Assembly (NCBI GenBank): GCA_030619985.1
Contig: JAUXAI010000032.1
Location: forward strand, 1-14,094
DNA: 14,094 nt
DNA from: a bacterium
Lineage (GTDB): Bacteria > UBP18 > UBA7526
Direction: 5' to 3'
Shown: positions 12,168-14,094 of the stretch, one piece after another
Layout: every line of letters starts with the position of its first letter
Position numbering within the stretch: the first letter of the stretch is position 1
Program-made: the position numbers and the translations under genes
Notes under the pieces: model-generated
The model's database searches: none
What the model was told of the DNA's origin: nothing
Seen by the model: only the letters and a program-made list of their open reading frames with translations

Positions 12168-12283
12168 AAAATAACGGCGCGCTTCGCTCTCCGCCGTCTT
12201 TTACTTATTCAAGTTTCGATAGCTTAAAATAACGGCGCGCTTCGCTCTCCGCCGTCTTTTGCTTATTGAAGTTCCGATGCCTC
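12168..12283. repeat. 58-base tandem repeat with GC-rich hairpins, two copies
   Basis: Copies at 12168-12225 and 12226-12283 differ at 6 of 58 positions. Each holds an ACGGCG ... CGCCGT stem (12174-12179/12192-12197 and 12232-12237/12250-12255) with a 12-base loop GCGCTTCGC-type core. On the minus strand the first copy's stem is followed by TTATTTTTTGG, and on the plus strand by CTTTT, so each may act as a terminator in either direction. Confidence 0.85.
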
Positions 12284-12314
12284 AAAATAAAAGGTCTCTA
12301 AAGAGATGACCTTT
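12284..12314 (-). terminator. Candidate intrinsic terminator after the bactofilin gene
   Basis: On the minus strand the stem AAGGTCATCTCTTTAGAGACCTT (given in two parts: AAGGTC with GACCTT, and TCT with AGA, 12291-12313) is followed by TTATTTT. It lies about 80 bases beyond the bactofilin stop and ahead of the iscR control region. The 58-base repeat hairpins just downstream may reinforce it. Confidence 0.6.
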
Positions 12315-12339
12315 CATATGTTTTAATCCGTATTCTTAA

Positions 12340-12393
12340 ATTTCTGCGATCTCTGCGATTTTCTCTGCGTCCTCTGTGGTTGCAATTCGTGTC
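12340..12393. repeat. CTGCGATCTCTGCG / CTCTGTGG mini-repeats beyond the bactofilin gene
   Basis: The plus strand shows TCTGCGATCTCTGCGATT, CTCTGCGTCCTCTGTGG and AATTCGTGTCTC in a row, ending exactly at the bactofilin stop codon. The words are shared with the arrays at 6893-6938 and 13619-13746. Confidence 0.65.
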
Positions 12394-12810
12394 TCACTCT
12401 TTAATCTTTTTTACCTCGATCTCCTCCTCTTCTGTCTTTACCTTCTCCTTCGGTTCCACCTTCCCCTTCATGTTGCAGTTTCCCTGGAAGATGACCCCTT
12501 CTGCGATGGCCAATATGGGGGTCTGAATATCGCCATATAATTGAGCGGTGGAGAGAAGTTCCAACCTAGTCTCTGCGGTCATGTTTCCCGTCACCTTCCC
12601 CCCGATAACGATATTGGGGGCCATAATATCTGCCTTTATTATCCCTGTCTCACCAATAATCACGCTATCCCGGGCAAGGATCTTTCCATCCACCTTTCCA
12701 TCGATCCTCACGGTTCCCTCACACTCTATGGTCCCCTTAAACCTCGAACCATCTCCCAGCAGAGTATTAATCGCTCCTCCAACAGGAGCAGCCTTCTTCT
12801 CTCTAAACAT
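12394..12810 (-). CDS. Bactofilin
   Basis: 138 residues of a bactofilin (DUF583), a small right-handed beta-helix protein that polymerises without nucleotides into cytoskeletal filaments. A short N-terminal tail (MFREKKAAPVGGAINTLLGDG) precedes the helix at about 22-115, whose rungs show the pattern of short strands with G at turns: FKGTIECEGTVRIDGKVDGKI, SVIIGETGIIKADIMAPNIVIGGKVTGNM and LYGDIQTPILAIAEGVIFQGNC. The C-terminal tail is acidic then lysine-rich (KEKVKTEEEEIEVKKIKE). The gene sits two bases after a LytM-like membrane protein and near parB. Bactofilins paired with M23-fold proteins shape cells in Helicobacter (CcmA/Csd) and scaffold ParABS in Myxococcus, which this context recalls. 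GGAGG within the end of the preceding gene is the ribosome site. Confidence 0.93.
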   Translation of the reverse strand: MFREKKAAPVGGAINTLLGDGSRFKGTIECEGTVRIDGKVDGKILARDSVIIGETGIIKADIMAPNIVIGGKVTGNMTAETRLELLSTAQLYGDIQTPILAIAEGVIFQGNCNMKGKVEPKEKVKTEEEEIEVKKIKE

Positions 12811-12812
12811 CC

Positions 12813-13556
12813 CTACCTCCAGTCACTAATATAATCTAAAGGATCTATTTCTTTGTCAAACCTTCCCACCTGGTAGGAGATTCCTCTCCCACCTAAATAG
12901 CCGATGGTCTCGCCTTTTTTCACCCTTTCCCCAACCTTAACGTTTACTCTCCCTAAATTCTCATATTCTGTCTTGAGATTATTTCCATGATCTATGATTA
13001 CCCTTCCCTCAGAAGCACAAAGAACCTTCCCCTCTGCTGTTGCCTGCACCGCACTTCCCGGAAGAGAAGCAATTTCCAATCCTTTAGGAGATTTTGAAAT
13101 AATCCATCCCTTCTTAACCGGACTTATAGAGGGGAGGAATGCTTCCTTCATCCTCTCCCCTTCCAATCCCTTCTCTAGTTCAGAGAGGCTCCTCTCCTCT
13201 CTTTCCAGAAACCTTTCTTCCATCAAGACTCGTGGGCTTTCTTGGGCTGGACCGCCCGTTGCTACCTCAGTCTCCCGAGAAGAACCGGTCAAGACCTTCA
13301 GCTTTGCCTCTAATCCTCGAACATCGCTCATGGTCTCTCTGATCTTGGCCACCTCACTGGAAAGCTCTAAGTTGGCTCTTCTCGTCTGAGAGAATGCTCT
13401 AAATTTAAATAAGAAAAGGCTAGAAAGGATGATTGTCCCTGCGCATAGAAGGATGAGAGAATAAAAGATAGCCAGAGGGATCCTTAGATTATAAGAGTTC
13501 CTCTGGCTATGAGGAATAAAGATAACGGTTACTAATTTCTTAAGACCTTTTCTCAT
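12813..13556 (-). CDS. Membrane-anchored LytM/M23-fold protein lacking zinc ligands
   Basis: 247 residues: a basic N terminus, one membrane segment (about 27-50), a coiled-coil-like region (55-90 and 108-140) and a C-terminal LytM domain (about 145-242). The domain fold is recognised from GSAVQATAEGKVLCASEGRVIIDHGNNLKTEYENL and VKVGERVKKGETIGYLG (positions 167-221). In active M23 endopeptidases zinc is held by H and D of HxGxD and by the second H of HxH, with another catalytic H in TxYxH. Here those places read PKGLE (157-161), ISYQV (226-230) and TEYEN (196-200), so no ligand remains. It should therefore be non-catalytic, like EnvC/NlpD-type LytM activators or Csd2, and probably regulates a true hydrolase or links the envelope to the bactofilin. 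GGAGAA is the ribosome site. Confidence 0.88.
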   Translation of the reverse strand: MRKGLKKLVTVIFIPHSQRNSYNLRIPLAIFYSLILLCAGTIILSSLFLFKFRAFSQTRRANLELSSEVAKIRETMSDVRGLEAKLKVLTGSSRETEVATGGPAQESPRVLMEERFLEREERSLSELEKGLEGERMKEAFLPSISPVKKGWIISKSPKGLEIASLPGSAVQATAEGKVLCASEGRVIIDHGNNLKTEYENLGRVNVKVGERVKKGETIGYLGGRGISYQVGRFDKEIDPLDYISDWR

Positions 13557-13578
13557 CAGTTGTTCTCCACAAGTAGAG

Positions 13579-13608
13579 AGAATAACATAAGCTAGATTAC
13601 TTTGTCAA
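13579..13608 (-). promoter_or_regulatory. Candidate promoter of the LytM-bactofilin pair
   Basis: TTGACA (13608-13603, minus strand) is a perfect -35 box; TATTCT 18 bases on (13584-13579) is a weak -10, TTATTC at 17 being the other choice. The start would fall about 15-20 bases before the LytM gene's ATG, with GGAGAA in between. Confidence 0.45.
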
Positions 13609-13618
13609 GCATTTTTTG

Positions 13619-13746
13619 AAACACGGATCTACACGGATAGGAACACGCCTGCCTGTCGGCAGACAGGGATAGACACGAATTTATCTGTGATCATCCGACC
13701 ACGGCAGCTGTCGTGGTGCCCGAAATCTGTGGTAATCTGTGCATAA
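13619..13746. repeat. Mini-repeat array with two palindromes between parB and the LytM gene
   Basis: Repeated words on the plus strand include ACACGGATCTACACGGAT, GGGATAGACACGAAT and AATCTGTGGTAATCTGTG. Two palindromes are set among them: CCTGTC-GGCA-GACAGG (13652-13667) and ACCACGGCAGCTGTCGTGGT (13698-13717, one mismatched pair). No gene or terminator with a clear T tract was seen in this 196-base gap. Confidence 0.8.
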
Positions 13747-13752
13747 AGAGGT

Positions 13753-14094
13753 TTACAAAGATGAAGAAGGTTCGGGAGGTTTCTTCCCTCTCAACTTTTC
13801 TAAAATCCCCTCTAATTGCTCGCTGGAATAATACTCTATCTCAATCCTTCCCTTCTCTTCACTCACTGGCTTGATCCTAACCTTAGTCCCTAAAGCCTTG
13901 TTCAGCTCCTCTTCAACTGCCAGGATCTCCGGGGGTCTGGGAATCACCTTCTTCGGTGGAAGGACTACCTTTCCTTTTAATTTATTGACCAAATCCTCTG
14001 TTTTCCTTACAGATAGTCCGTTTCTCTTTACCTTCTTGGCTGCCTTTATCTGTAAAGCCCGGTTCTCAAGACCCAGAATCACCAGTCCATGGCC
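13753..14094 (-). CDS. parB: Chromosome-partitioning ParB, C-terminal part, runs off the window
   Basis: 113 residues are visible; the gene enters from the right edge, so its N terminus, with the CTP-binding GxxR motif, is missing. The opening GHGLVILGLENRALQIKAA fits the 'GHARALLGL' helix region following the ParB DNA-binding helix-turn-helix; here HGLVI replaces the more usual HARAL. GLSVRKTEDLV is the next conserved helix. The C-terminal dimerisation domain is seen in EEELNKALGTKVRIKP and GRIEIEYYSSEQLEGILEKL. ParB loads at parS sites and slides on DNA to recruit condensin and ParA. Continuity of the frame through the window edge shows that the apparent GTG at 14082 is not the real start. 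A Noc paralogue is possible but less likely. Upstream parA is to be expected. Confidence 0.92.
   Translation of the reverse strand, partial: GHGLVILGLENRALQIKAAKKVKRNGLSVRKTEDLVNKLKGKVVLPPKKVIPRPPEILAVEEELNKALGTKVRIKPVSEEKGRIEIEYYSSEQLEGILEKLRGKKPPEPSSSL

Noticed and set aside
12168-12283. CRISPR array
   Set aside because: Only two directly abutting 58-base copies with no spacers and no cas genes; a tandem duplication explains it.
13603-13624. Second IscR box before the LytM gene
   Set aside because: Only the CTTGACA half matches; the other half lacks AGTC, so it is better read as a plain -35 box.

Overview
The window looks like bacterial chromosome from an uncultured, probably anaerobic lineage. 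All 16 genes lie on the minus strand, so transcription runs from high to low coordinates. A chromosomal-type ParB next to a LytM-like protein and a bactofilin argues for a bacterium. Several enzymes are of types common in archaea and anaerobes: a His-type Thi4, a zinc-ribbon nicotinate phosphoribosyltransferase and a HEPN/MNT gene pair. Short tandem mini-repeats built from motifs such as ACACGGAT, CACAGAGG and GTTTACGGTT sit at many gene junctions. I associate such repeats with candidate-phylum genomes (Omnitrophota-like or similar), but that placement is weak.

Layout in transcription order. (1) 14094-12394: 3' part of parB, a LytM/M23-fold membrane protein that has lost its zinc ligands, and a bactofilin; this looks like a cell-shape and chromosome-organisation cluster. 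(2) 12393-12033: a gene-free region with a candidate terminator, a 58-bp tandem repeat, an excellent IscR-type operator and a mini-repeat cluster. (3) 12032-5864: iscR, iscS, iscU, nadA, a CcdA/TauE-like membrane protein, an AmmeMemoRadiSam-type radical SAM protein, and mnmA. Most junctions are tight or overlapping. (4) 5654-4060: a second PP-loop tRNA-thiolation-like protein and a nicotinamidase-like hydrolase (pncA), each preceded by a 75-bp repeat; one copy of the repeat carries a nested 103-bp insertion. (5) 4018-1761: a HEPN gene and a nucleotidyltransferase gene overlapping by ATGA, then nicotinate phosphoribosyltransferase (pncB). Pairs of TGTCA palindromes spaced exactly 40 bp lie in front of both the HEPN-MNT pair and pncB. 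(6) 1691-1: thi4, cysE and the 5' part of cysK.

Two themes unite the genes. One is sulfur and iron-sulfur handling: CysE/CysK make cysteine, IscS takes its sulfur, IscU and IscR serve cluster assembly and its control, MnmA and its PP-loop neighbour use sulfur for tRNA, and Thi4 uses sulfide. NadA and the radical SAM protein are Fe-S clients. The other is NAD: NadA for de novo synthesis, PncA and PncB for salvage.

The observations most worth following are the shared operator pairs that tie a HEPN-MNT module to NAD salvage; the inverted-repeat element that split an ATGA overlap yet restored both stop and start through its target duplication; and dispersed repeats that now encode protein segments in MnmA, IscU, IscR and the radical SAM protein.
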